A stretch of 64,000 bases of DNA from Flavobacteriales bacterium. GTDB lineage: Bacteria > Bacteroidota > Bacteroidia > UBA10329. Positions within the stretch are counted from its first letter, which is position 1, and the number at the start of each line of letters is the position of its first letter. The notes below the pieces were generated by a model. The model was given only the letters and a program-made list of their open reading frames with translations. It was not told where the DNA came from and did no database searches. Location: the NCBI GenBank assembly GCA_021741155.1, contig JAIOYP010000067.1, positions 1 to 64,000 on the forward strand. Direction: 5' to 3'. The translations under genes were made by a program, and so were the position numbers. This document shows positions 34,924-43,533 of the stretch, piece after piece.

Positions 34924-36287
34924 ACGAAAAAGAACTTTCACGCGAACACATCCTGAACGAGGTTCGCAACTCATCTCACAACAAAATAAAGGTTGCCGTT
35001 ACCGATATTGATGGCGTGCTGCGTGGCAAACTCATGCGCAAAGACAAGTTCCTTTCGGCAGTAGAAGGTGGTTTCGGATTCTGCGATGTGGTCTTCGGAT
35101 GGGATAGCGGAGATGTGGCTTATGATAACGTGAGTTACACTGGTTGGCACACTGGATATCCAGATGCCCAAGCGCGAATTGACCTCAGTACCTTCCGACT
35201 TGTTCCGTGGGATGACGATATTCCATTTTTCTTGGCAGATTTTGTGAATGCGAAGGAAAAACCGCTTGGCGTTTGTCCACGAAGTTTGCTAAAAACCATT
35301 AAAGCCAAATCTGAGAAAATGGGCTACAGACCATTCTTCTCTCAAGAATTTGAGTGGTTCAATTTTGCTGAGAACGCAGATGATCTTCACGCACGCGGTT
35401 TCACAAAACCGCAGCCGCTTACTCCGGGTATGTTCGGGTATTCGCTTTTACGCAGTTCGCAGGAGAAGGAATATTTCAACGACATTTTCGAGTACATGGA
35501 TCAGTTTGATGTACCAATTGAAGGCTTGCACACCGAAACCGGTCCAGGCGTTTACGAGGCAGCCATCATGTATGGAGATATTTTGCAATCTGCCGATAGA
35601 GCTGTCCTTTTTAAAGGTGGCGTGAAGGAAATTGCTCATTTACACGGAGTCATTCCAACGTTTATGGCGAAGATTAGCCCTACTCTACCTGGTTGCAGCG
35701 GCCACATTCATCAAAGCCTTTGGGATGAAAAAAAGAACCTTTTCTCCGATGCCAAAGGCCAAAAAGGCATGAGCAAATTGATGGAAAGCTACATGGCTGG
35801 GCAGCTTGCTTGCTTGCCTTACATTTTGCCAATGATTGCTCCAACCATCAACAGCTACAAGCGTTTGGTAGAAGGTGCTTGGGCTCCAACTACGCTCACG
35901 TGGGCAGTTGACAACAGAACGGTTGCTCTGCGTTCACTTCCAGCAGGAGAAAAGTCCTGCCGATTGGAAACACGAATCGTTGGTTCAGACACAAATCCAT
36001 ACATCGCTATGTCTGCTTGTTTGGCAGCTGGTTTATACGGAATTGAGAATAAATTAAAACTAACACTTCCTGAAACGATAGGAAACGGCTATGCAGATGC
36101 AGGTGCTGGAAGGCTGCCTAAAAACCTTTGGGACGCCACACAAGCCATGAAGAACTCAGATATTCCGAAGCAATTGTTCGGAGAAGAGTTCGTGAATCAC
36201 TTTGTAGCCACCCGCGAGTGGGAATGGCGAGAATTCTCTAAGGCTGTTACCGATTGGGAGACCAAGCGGTATTTTGAGATTATTTGA
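34920..36287 (+). CDS. glutamine synthetase-like gamma-glutamyl ligase
   Basis: 455 residues of the glutamine synthetase fold. The N-terminal beta-grasp has VTDIDGVLRGKLM. The catalytic domain has the Glu-containing SQEFEWF and ETGPGVYEAA, GCSGHIHQS, and NRTVALRSLP with ETRIVGSDTNPYIA. Sequence style is that of GlnA-like amine ligases (PuuA, GlnA3/GlnA4 type) rather than of housekeeping GS. Co-translation with an ethanolamine permease suggests the substrate is ethanolamine, giving gamma-glutamylethanolamide; this is inferred. A strong terminator follows. Confidence 0.8.
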   Translation: MNEKELSREHILNEVRNSSHNKIKVAVTDIDGVLRGKLMRKDKFLSAVEGGFGFCDVVFGWDSGDVAYDNVSYTGWHTGYPDAQARIDLSTFRLVPWDDDIPFFLADFVNAKEKPLGVCPRSLLKTIKAKSEKMGYRPFFSQEFEWFNFAENADDLHARGFTKPQPLTPGMFGYSLLRSSQEKEYFNDIFEYMDQFDVPIEGLHTETGPGVYEAAIMYGDILQSADRAVLFKGGVKEIAHLHGVIPTFMAKISPTLPGCSGHIHQSLWDEKKNLFSDAKGQKGMSKLMESYMAGQLACLPYILPMIAPTINSYKRLVEGAWAPTTLTWAVDNRTVALRSLPAGEKSCRLETRIVGSDTNPYIAMSACLAAGLYGIENKLKLTLPETIGNGYADAGAGRLPKNLWDATQAMKNSDIPKQLFGEEFVNHFVATREWEWREFSKAVTDWETKRYFEII

Positions 36288-36302
36288 CCTTATAAGATGA
36301 GA

Positions 36303-36342
36303 AAAAAGAAAGCCGCCCCGATAAATCGAGGCGGCTTTCTCA
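36303..36342. terminator. strong bidirectional terminator
   Basis: AGAAAGCCGCC (36307-36317) pairs with GGCGGCTTTCT (36330-36340) around CGATAAATCG, with an A-run on the left and T-rich sequence on the right. It sits between convergent genes. Confidence 0.85.
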
Positions 36343-36358
36343 TTCAAAATTGTTTGAA

Positions 36359-37618
36359 TTACTTGCTTTTCAACAATTCAATCTCCTTTTGTAATTGTAG
36401 TATCATTTCTTGTTGCTCCTGCATCCCTTTTATCAGTACAGGAACTAACTCGGTATATGACACCATTCTAAGGTCAGTAATTCCGTTTCCATTCGAATCA
36501 TCACCGTTAATGGTAACAAACTCAGGAAACACTTCTTCCAGCTCTTGCGCAATAAGACCATAGCACTTGGCCTCATCATCAGACTGCGTTTTGAAGTTGT
36601 ACTTGCTTGGATTAAGAAGCATAATTTTACCTAACATTCCATCCAAACTTTCAATGTTCTTCTTAAGTCGCTTGTCTGACACCGAAGTATATACTCCAGT
36701 AGAATTATTGAATCCACCTCTGTCAGCCCCATTAAAGTACAATTTAAGGTCGCTGGTAGATTGGGAAACATAAATAGTCCATTTATCATTAGTGCTTGTT
36801 TGCTCCAGTTCCAATCCTCCAGCACCACCACCACCAGTAAACTGGTCTTGTACCAAATGAAGGTTTCTTATAGGTGCAGCTGTACCGATACCTACGAGAC
36901 CAGCAGCATCAATACGCATTCTTTCAGCGTTAGATGTTCCAAGTTTCAGATAATTGGCCTCCCACTGCCAAAGGTGTGCTCCACCATCGGCTTCTACACC
37001 GATTGAGGCTCCATCTGCGCCAGTTACTCCTGTGGTCGTATTTCCAACCTGAATGTAGGTCGAAGATGCAGATGCGCCAGCCACCTGAAGGCGTCTGGTT
37101 GGACTGGACGTGCCGATACCTATACTGCTACCGTTGTTGTAAAGGAATGAATTGGCCGCCCAAGCCGTACCGTCATGCCTAAGGGTCTGACCACTTGTGC
37201 CTGTTGCCAATGGACCAGCGGTTTCTGCATAAAGAGCGTACGGAACTGCAAGCAATTGCGAGGTTCCCATATCAGCATAGGCCGTTCCTCCTGCTGGATC
37301 CATTTCTACCTGGACAAAGAAGTCATCTGCACCCCAACCTATTGAGCCGAAGGTTCCAGACACCACGGTTCCTCCCCCAAGAACAAGATCAAAGAGACCA
37401 AAATCATTCGTGGTAACTGCATGTGTTTCCTTATATACCGTTGTACCTGCCGCTGTACCGCTATGAACCGTTATCCGAACGCCTACAGCTTGATTATCAA
37501 GTACTTCACCTAGGGCATTTCGAGCAACGCCTTGGTAGTTGAATTTCTGCCATGTTTGCGCCATCGAAATGGAAGCAACAGCAAAGAACAATAGTGTTAT
37601 TAAAAGTATTTTTTTCAT
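36359..37618 (-). CDS. secreted fibre-like protein with S74 chaperone domain
   Basis: 419 residues: a signal peptide (MKKILLITLLFFAVASISMA), a globular Bacteroidota domain (FNYQGVARNALGEVL), and fibre-type repeats (SIGIGTSSPTRRLQV near 165, LVGIGTAAPIRNLHL near 241). The C-terminal peptidase S74 / endosialidase chaperone domain begins at SDKRLKKNI (314-322, with the Ser/Lys residues of the self-cleavage site). The last 30 residues form a likely coiled coil. S74 domains guide trimer folding and then cut themselves off, so a trimeric surface fibre is expected. Confidence 0.85.
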   Translation of the reverse strand: MKKILLITLLFFAVASISMAQTWQKFNYQGVARNALGEVLDNQAVGVRITVHSGTAAGTTVYKETHAVTTNDFGLFDLVLGGGTVVSGTFGSIGWGADDFFVQVEMDPAGGTAYADMGTSQLLAVPYALYAETAGPLATGTSGQTLRHDGTAWAANSFLYNNGSSIGIGTSSPTRRLQVAGASASSTYIQVGNTTTGVTGADGASIGVEADGGAHLWQWEANYLKLGTSNAERMRIDAAGLVGIGTAAPIRNLHLVQDQFTGGGGAGGLELEQTSTNDKWTIYVSQSTSDLKLYFNGADRGGFNNSTGVYTSVSDKRLKKNIESLDGMLGKIMLLNPSKYNFKTQSDDEAKCYGLIAQELEEVFPEFVTINGDDSNGNGITDLRMVSYTELVPVLIKGMQEQQEMILQLQKEIELLKSK

Positions 37619-37636
37619 AATTAATGTATTTAAGGT

Positions 37637-38128
37637 TTATGGTTGAATTTTTTGAATGTTGAATGTTGCTTGTAGACCTGCTTTGGTTACAAGCCTAAGT
37701 AAATATGTGCCATTGGCAATTCCTGTAAGACTAAGCTGACTGAGCGTGCTGCCCGATGTCAATTCATCAGACAAAACCATTCTACCAGCTGAATCATAAA
37801 GACCCAACGTCACATCATTCTGCTGTCCTTCCAAACGGATGTTCAACAGTTGGTCGGTCGGATTTGGATAGACCGAAACGCCTTCCAAAGCCATTTCCGT
37901 TTCATGAATTCCAGTTACCGTTATATCCGGTTGATGGAATCCTTGAGTGAGAATGTTACTTCCATTATCATGGGTATTAATAACGGGTTCTCCGATAGTC
38001 CAGCTCAATTGAGTTGATCCATTTGAGAAGTGCGTTCCAGCAGATGCCACAACATCAGGCGAAATGCTTTGCGCATTCGCCCAACAAGTAGCACCCAGAC
38101 AGAAGCATACAATTGTTAGTATTTTCAT
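37637..38128 (-). CDS. small T9SS sorting-domain protein (copy 1)
   Basis: 163 residues: a signal peptide (MKILTIVCFCLGATCWANAQ), a short conserved N-domain (VVASAGTHFSNGSTQLSWTI, then ILTQGFHQPDI), and a type A T9SS C-terminal sorting domain (VSVYPNPTDQLLNIRL ... GTYLLRLVTKAG). It should be exported through the outer membrane by the Type IX system and anchored or released. Nearly the whole chain is paralogous to the next gene. The start at 38128 is set by the signal peptide. Confidence 0.85.
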   Translation of the reverse strand: MKILTIVCFCLGATCWANAQSISPDVVASAGTHFSNGSTQLSWTIGEPVINTHDNGSNILTQGFHQPDITVTGIHETEMALEGVSVYPNPTDQLLNIRLEGQQNDVTLGLYDSAGRMVLSDELTSGSTLSQLSLTGIANGTYLLRLVTKAGLQATFNIQKIQP

Positions 38129-38329
38129 GTGTTTTAGATTTACACCACAATGTATCAATTATATTGTTGTAGTTGCAATAAACTCCCACCAAATATTTAA
38201 ATACTTATCGACTAGGAAACCTTGTGCAAACGAAAAGCACACAAGATCACATTAAGAAGTTCCACAGCGAGGCTTAAACAAAAAAAAGCCCCCGATAAAT
38301 CGAAGGCTGCACTTTTCAAGTTTGATATT

Positions 38330-38824
38330 CTACTGAGCAACCCCCATCTTCACCACCTTGTGTGTCGTGTTCATTTTACCATCAACGCTTTGCATACGCA
38401 CTAGGTAGTTTCCAGTTGCAACCTTGTTCATTGGCAACACATACTTGGTTTGGTAAGCTTCAATCTTATCTGAATGGATAAGTTTTCCGCCCATATCAAA
38501 CAATTGAAGAGTAATGTCTGCCTCGTTGTTTCCCAACTCGATATTCAGCAATTCTGAAGTTGGGTTTGGATATAAGTTCAAACGGATATTAGCCAATGTT
38601 TCTTCAACAGAAGTAACTGTCAATTCCGTCTGATGAAAACCCTGCGTGAGGATGTTTGTCCCATTATCATAGGTATCAATCATCACCTCTCCAAGCGTCC
38701 AGCTCAATTGAGTAGTTCCGTTATCGAAATGCTCTCCAGCACTTGCAATAACTTGTGGTTCGATGGATTGTGCCATTCCAAAAAATGGAAGTGTGGCAAG
38801 CGAAAGGGTGGTTAAAAACTTCAT
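38330..38824 (-). CDS. small T9SS sorting-domain protein (copy 2)
   Basis: 164 residues: a signal peptide (MKFLTTLSLATLPFFGMAQ), the same N-domain as copy 1 (VIASAGEHFDNGTTQLSWTL, then ILTQGFHQTEL) and a T9SS sorting domain (LNLYPNPTSELLNIEL ... GNYLVRMQSVDGK). The copies have diverged throughout, so the duplication is not recent. The N-domain is too short for an enzyme; its function is unknown. The 201 bp between the two genes hold only a weak hairpin near 38290-38310. Confidence 0.85.
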   Translation of the reverse strand: MKFLTTLSLATLPFFGMAQSIEPQVIASAGEHFDNGTTQLSWTLGEVMIDTYDNGTNILTQGFHQTELTVTSVEETLANIRLNLYPNPTSELLNIELGNNEADITLQLFDMGGKLIHSDKIEAYQTKYVLPMNKVATGNYLVRMQSVDGKMNTTHKVVKMGVAQ

Positions 38825-38868
38825 GTCTTTTGTTTTGATGTTACGAATATACAGATCAATGCGTGGAT

Positions 38869-38876
38869 TAGTTTTG
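38869..38876 (+). promoter_or_regulatory. -7 box (TAGTTTTG) ahead of the Fe-type alcohol dehydrogenase
   Basis: A perfect TAnnTTTG, 33 nt before the ATG at 38910. No TTG lies at the usual spacing upstream, so the promoter call is tentative. Confidence 0.4.
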
Positions 38877-38909
38877 CAACTCACATTAAATCACATCAAT
38901 TTTGTCAAA

Positions 38910-40052
38910 ATGAGTGTCGTACAATTCAATTTTCCTACAGTAATCCGCTTCGGATCAGGTGCGGTAAGAGAACTTTCAGGTCATTTAAAAGAGCAAGGAA
39001 AACTGCGACCACTGGTTGTAACAGACCCAATAGTTGCCACACTTCCTTTCTTTCTTGAGATTATCGATGACCTTAAAAAGGCTGGCCTCACTCCTACTGT
39101 TTATGCCGAAATGCACAAAAATCCCGTAAAGTCGGATGTACTTTATGGGAAAGCGGCATTTGCTGGCGCTGATTGTGATAGCATTGTCGGAATTGGCGGT
39201 GGCGTTGGGTTAGATGTAGCACGCGCCATTGCCTTGGCCATCAATCATCATCGCGATTTGTTTGACTATGATGATTTAATCGGAGGTGATCAATATGTGA
39301 CTGAAGATGTTCCTTATTTTGTGACTGTTCCAACTACAAGCGGAACAGGAAGTGAGGTTGGCCGAAGCGCCATTATTGCTGATGATGTAACACATCAAAA
39401 GAAAATTCTGTTCTCACCAAAATTATTGGCAAGCCGCGTTTTTGCAGATCCAAGCTTGACTTTCGGTCTTCCACCTTTTGTTACGGCCGCAACGGGAATG
39501 GATGCGTTGACGCACAACATGGAAGCCTACGTAGCGAAGAACTATCATCCAATGTGCGATGGAATTGCTTTGGAAGGAATTAAGTTGATTGGAAAATCAA
39601 TCGAAAAAGCCACTCATGATGGACAAAACGAACAAGCGCGTGCCGATATGATGCTTGCAAGCATGATGGGCGCAGTTGCATTCCAAAAAGGATTAGGCGT
39701 GGTGCATTCGCTGGCACATCCGATGTCGCAGTTGTTAGACACACACCATGGTTTGGCAAATGCGGTCAATCTTCCTTACGGAATGAAATTCAACTTAGAA
39801 GGATTTGAAGACCGATTTGAGGCTATGGCTCATGCTTTCGGGATGAAAAATGGAAACGGCATTCAATTGATTGACGAGCTTTTCAAGCTGAATGAGCGAT
39901 TGGGTCTGCCTACCAAATTGTCAGCCGTTGACGTAAAAATCGAACATCTTGACACCTTAGCAGATCTTGCTTTTGCAGATTTCTGCCATCCAAATAACCC
40001 AAAACCTGTCTCAAGAAATAATTTCTACGAACTTTACCGTTCGGCACTCTAA
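38910..40052 (+). CDS. iron-containing alcohol dehydrogenase
   Basis: 380 residues of the group III (Fe-dependent) alcohol dehydrogenase family. The NAD loop is GIGGGVGLDVA (94-104, usually GGGSxxD), PTTSGTGSEV is at 141-150, and metal-ligand candidates are Asp 198 and His 202 in GMDALTHNME, with further His residues in HSLAHPMSQLLDTHHG. The start at 38910 removes an N-terminal extension antisense to the T9SS gene. The substrate is not readable from sequence. The local context suggests gamma-glutamylethanolamide or 4-hydroxybutyrate as candidates. Confidence 0.88.
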   Translation: MSVVQFNFPTVIRFGSGAVRELSGHLKEQGKLRPLVVTDPIVATLPFFLEIIDDLKKAGLTPTVYAEMHKNPVKSDVLYGKAAFAGADCDSIVGIGGGVGLDVARAIALAINHHRDLFDYDDLIGGDQYVTEDVPYFVTVPTTSGTGSEVGRSAIIADDVTHQKKILFSPKLLASRVFADPSLTFGLPPFVTAATGMDALTHNMEAYVAKNYHPMCDGIALEGIKLIGKSIEKATHDGQNEQARADMMLASMMGAVAFQKGLGVVHSLAHPMSQLLDTHHGLANAVNLPYGMKFNLEGFEDRFEAMAHAFGMKNGNGIQLIDELFKLNERLGLPTKLSAVDVKIEHLDTLADLAFADFCHPNNPKPVSRNNFYELYRSAL

Positions 40053-40086
40053 TTGATAAAGGAATTTTAAACTAAATCTATTACTA

Positions 40087-40521
40087 ATGAAAAACACAGT
40101 TATTGCCCTTGTTGCGTTGTTCGCAACTTCAACTTTTACCTTTGCTCAAGATAAAGCAGCAAGTGGTGCAGCGTTCAAATTTGAAACGGAAACTCTTGAT
40201 TACGGAACAATTGAAAACGATTCTGATGGTAATCGTGAGTTCAAATTCAAGAACGTTGGTAACGAACCATTAATCATTTCGAACGCGAAAGGATCTTGCG
40301 GATGTACAACTCCCGAATGGCCAAAAGAGCCAATTGCTCCAGGTGCTTCGTCTAGCATCAAAGTTCATTATGACACAAAAAGAACTGGTGCTTTTGAAAA
40401 GACTGTAACACTTGAGTCTAATGCCGTTGAATCTTCAAAGGTTATCCGAATTAAAGGTGTGGTAAATGCGCCTGCGCACGACCCAAATGACGGAACAGAT
40501 CATTCTGGTCACGGTCACTAA
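40087..40521 (+). CDS. secreted DUF1573 protein
   Basis: 144 residues: a signal peptide (about 1-20), then one DUF1573 (ASH/MSP-like) domain with FETETLDYGTIENDSDG, FKNVGNEPLIISNAKGSCGC and VHYDTKRTGAFEKTV, and a His/Asp-rich tail (DHSGHGH). DUF1573 is abundant in Bacteroidota envelopes but has no defined function. It lies between the alcohol dehydrogenase (34 nt) and the CoA transferase (0 nt), so it is probably co-transcribed. A second DUF1573-like domain occurs in the VWA protein nearby. Confidence 0.85.
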   Translation: MKNTVIALVALFATSTFTFAQDKAASGAAFKFETETLDYGTIENDSDGNREFKFKNVGNEPLIISNAKGSCGCTTPEWPKEPIAPGASSSIKVHYDTKRTGAFEKTVTLESNAVESSKVIRIKGVVNAPAHDPNDGTDHSGHGH

Positions 40522-41781
40522 ATGAGTGTCTCAGCAGAAAATGCTGTGAAAAATATTAAGTCGGGCGATTGCATTTTCATTCACTCGGCTGCTGCTGCGC
40601 CCCAGGAGCTTATTCGGAAGCTGTTTCAGCGGAAAGATGAGCTTAGGGGCGTAACTATTTATCAGATTCACACAGAGGGAATTGCGCCTTATGCAGATGA
40701 GTCCGTGGAGGCTTTTACTGTCAAGTGTCTGTTCGTTGGGCCAAACATTAGAAAGTCCATTCAACACGGCCACGGGAGTTATATTCCTGTCTTCTTGAGT
40801 GAAATACCAAGATTATTTAGAGACAGAGTATTACCTGTTGATGTTGCGCTGATTTCGGTTTCACCACCTGACGAGCACGGATTTTGTTCGTTGGGGCCAT
40901 CAGTAGATGTTTCCTTAGCTGCTGTATTAGCGGCCAAAACAGTCATTGCTCAGGTCAATAAATACGTTCCACGCACCCATGGCGATGGTTTGATTCACAT
41001 AAGCAACATCAATCATCTGGTAAAACACAACGAACCAATTGCTGAAGTCAAGTCAGAGGAACTATCGGCTTCTGAAGTAGCAATAGGTAGACATATTTCA
41101 GAATTGGTTGAAGATGGTGCTACGCTACAAATGGGAATTGGAAACATTCCTAATGCTGTTTTAGCTTCTCTCAATAATCATAAAGACCTCGGCATACACA
41201 CCGAAATGTTCTCAGATGGAATTCTTCCTTTAGTTGAAAAGGGAGTGATTACTGGTAAATACAAGAAAAAACATCAAGGTAAAATCGTTTCATCGTTCGT
41301 AATGGGAACAAGAGCCATTTACGATTTCATTGACGACAATCCGTTGGTGAACATGCTTTCGTCCGAATACGTGAACAACACGCGAATCATTAGTCAGAAT
41401 CCGAAAGTTACAGCTATCAACAGTGCCATTGAGGTTGACCTTACGGGACAGGTCTGTGCTGACAGCATTGGACATAGAATCTATTCGGGCGTTGGTGGAC
41501 AGATGGATTTTATTCGCGGAGCTTCTCTTTCTGAACGTGGAAAACCAATTATTGCGCTGCCATCAACCACCAAACGAGGTGAATCTAAAATTGTGCTTAC
41601 ACTGAAGCCTGGTGCGGGCGTAGTTACCACGAGAGCGCATGTTCACTACGTGGTTACGGAATTCGGAGCCGTAAATCTTTATGGCAAAACATTGGAAGAA
41701 CGTGCCAAACTTCTCATCGGTATAGCGCATCCTCAACACAGGGAACAGCTAGAAAGAGATTGGTACGCAATGACCAAATAG
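40522..41781 (+). CDS. acetyl-CoA hydrolase/transferase family protein
   Basis: 419 residues of the acyl-CoA transferase group that includes acetate and 4-hydroxybutyrate CoA transferases. The catalytic Glu candidate is in IHTEMFSDG (near 229), and the CoA-binding loop is YSGVGGQMDFIRGA (near 325). The C-terminus EFGAVNLYGKTLEERAK is typical. The ATG follows the preceding stop directly. With the Fe-type alcohol dehydrogenase it could act in 4-hydroxybutyrate metabolism, or simply activate an organic acid; I cannot decide. Confidence 0.85.
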   Translation: MSVSAENAVKNIKSGDCIFIHSAAAAPQELIRKLFQRKDELRGVTIYQIHTEGIAPYADESVEAFTVKCLFVGPNIRKSIQHGHGSYIPVFLSEIPRLFRDRVLPVDVALISVSPPDEHGFCSLGPSVDVSLAAVLAAKTVIAQVNKYVPRTHGDGLIHISNINHLVKHNEPIAEVKSEELSASEVAIGRHISELVEDGATLQMGIGNIPNAVLASLNNHKDLGIHTEMFSDGILPLVEKGVITGKYKKKHQGKIVSSFVMGTRAIYDFIDDNPLVNMLSSEYVNNTRIISQNPKVTAINSAIEVDLTGQVCADSIGHRIYSGVGGQMDFIRGASLSERGKPIIALPSTTKRGESKIVLTLKPGAGVVTTRAHVHYVVTEFGAVNLYGKTLEERAKLLIGIAHPQHREQLERDWYAMTK

Positions 41782-43473
41782 TTACTTCAGCGACCGCAGT
41801 TTTATCTCTTCTGCCAACAACTCTGTTGGATCTTCATTATCTCTAACCTGAAGAAAACTGCCTTCTCCAAGGTCAGCAAGCTTTTTCATTAATCGACCAG
41901 CTTCCTTGTCTTCTCCGAAGCCGATAATAGACAGTACAATTCCTTTGTCAGAATTATCCTTTACCATCTGAACGGCTTCGTTTTCCGAGAATTTGGAAGA
42001 ATTGAATTTCCCGTCAGTGGCAATAATGAGTTGGTTATTTCCTCCTTCAATAAGCTGCGTCTCTAAACTCTCGTATGCAGTTTCCATTCCTTTCACACCA
42101 TTCGTATATCCATATGGCCGAAGGCTATCTACAAGCTCAAGAATAGGCTGATTATCGGCTACTGGCGTTGGCGGAAGCAATACCCACGAATCTGAATTGT
42201 AAGCAATCATAGTGAGTACATCCTCACCTCGCAGCATCATTACTAGCCTACGAATGGATGATTTAAGCTTATCCATCTTTCCTTCATCATTCATCGAACC
42301 AGAAACATCCAGCAACAACAACACATTATTTGGTCGGTATTTTTCGGTTGAGAATTCAGGTTCTGGTTCAACGGCAATTTCCTTCTCAATTGGAGCGGAT
42401 TCAGCTTTAGCCAAGGCAGCTTCAACCTCTTCTTCGATTGGCGATGAACGATTATCGATTATCGATTGGCGATTTTCCTCATCCAACTGGTCATTGGTGG
42501 TTATTCCGAAATCGAACGATTCTTCAGCAGGCTCTTCTGATATCTGAAATCTGTCATCTGAAACCTCAAACACTTCTTCTGCTAAAACTTCATTGGTGGT
42601 TATTCCAAGGCTTGCGCTGAGCGAGGTCGAAGTGTCAATTTCTTCCAATGGTCGAGCACTTTCTTCCTCCAAAAGGACATTGGTCGTAACTCCCAAATGC
42701 TCAGATTCTGGCGTCTCAAATCTTTCGTCTGAAACCTCTTTAGGTTCTTCCCAACGATTATCGACAGAAGCAATAATTTCCTCCTCGTTGAATTCAGGTT
42801 CCAAACTTTTTCGATTCAAATAAATGACCTGCGTTCTATCTCGTTTGGTGAACACAATCTCTTGCTCGGCCTTTTCATAACCCTCCTTTGATGCGACTGC
42901 TATGTATTTGTCGGGCTCAATCCAATTGACGGCCACACCATCCAAATTGGTTCCATTGATGGCTTTCCGTATTCCACGGTCATAAATCTCAACACTCGCA
43001 TTTGGAATCGGTCTATTAGTGGCAGCATCCACAACCTGAACCACATTAGGTTCTGAAGACCGAACTGGTGCTGTTTCATGAAATGACGGACAAGCAGTCA
43101 ACGCATTTGCGTAGATGCTCCTAATGTTCCCCTTCATCGTCAACTTTTCAGCCTTGTTCGAAGCGTTTGAGTAAACCTCAACCGTTCTTGAAAACGAACC
43201 CGTTTGACTCGTGTAATAAAGAATTTCAATCTCACCTGTTTCTCCTGGTTGAATAGCTCGGTTTGGATAACGCACCAACACTTCACGGTCGTGATGTTGC
43301 GGCAAGAACATCAACCTCTCATTCCCAGAGTTTGTAAACTTGAAAGTTGCTGGTGGACTGTTCCAGTCACCAATGCTTCCGAAATTGACGGTAGTCGTTT
43401 CCCACCTGACGTTTTGAGCCCAAAGTCCAAATGGCAATTGTACCAAAATAAGTATGAATAAAAACAGTCTCAT
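41782..43473 (-). CDS. secreted VWA-domain protein with DUF1573-like N-terminus
   Basis: 563 residues: a signal peptide (about 1-20), a DUF1573-like domain (21-118, FGSIGDWNSPPATFKFTNSG), a carboxypeptidase-regulatory-like beta domain (145-225, VVDAATNRPIPNASVEIYD), and a low-complexity acidic linker. The linker has three copies of a short repeat (LGVTTNVLLEEE at 260, LGITTNEVLAEE at 289, FGITTNDQLDEE at 322). A VWA domain follows, with a perfect MIDAS DVSGSM at 389-394. It is probably a surface adhesion or assembly protein. It ends directly against the CoA transferase stop, tail-to-tail. Confidence 0.85.
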   Translation of the reverse strand: MRLFLFILILVQLPFGLWAQNVRWETTTVNFGSIGDWNSPPATFKFTNSGNERLMFLPQHHDREVLVRYPNRAIQPGETGEIEILYYTSQTGSFSRTVEVYSNASNKAEKLTMKGNIRSIYANALTACPSFHETAPVRSSEPNVVQVVDAATNRPIPNASVEIYDRGIRKAINGTNLDGVAVNWIEPDKYIAVASKEGYEKAEQEIVFTKRDRTQVIYLNRKSLEPEFNEEEIIASVDNRWEEPKEVSDERFETPESEHLGVTTNVLLEEESARPLEEIDTSTSLSASLGITTNEVLAEEVFEVSDDRFQISEEPAEESFDFGITTNDQLDEENRQSIIDNRSSPIEEEVEAALAKAESAPIEKEIAVEPEPEFSTEKYRPNNVLLLLDVSGSMNDEGKMDKLKSSIRRLVMMLRGEDVLTMIAYNSDSWVLLPPTPVADNQPILELVDSLRPYGYTNGVKGMETAYESLETQLIEGGNNQLIIATDGKFNSSKFSENEAVQMVKDNSDKGIVLSIIGFGEDKEAGRLMKKLADLGEGSFLQVRDNEDPTELLAEEIKLRSLK

Positions 43474-43521
43474 TCAGCGATAAAGTTAACGAACGCGACT
43501 CGCGTGGATGTATTGCGAATG

Positions 43522-43529
43522 TATCTTTG
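43522..43529 (+). promoter_or_regulatory. -7 box (TATCTTTG) of the puuD-like/ALDH operon
   Basis: A perfect TAnnTTTG ending 4 nt before the ATG at 43534, so the mRNA should be leaderless or nearly so. The -33 element is not clear. Confidence 0.55.
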
Positions 43530-43533
43530 CAGC

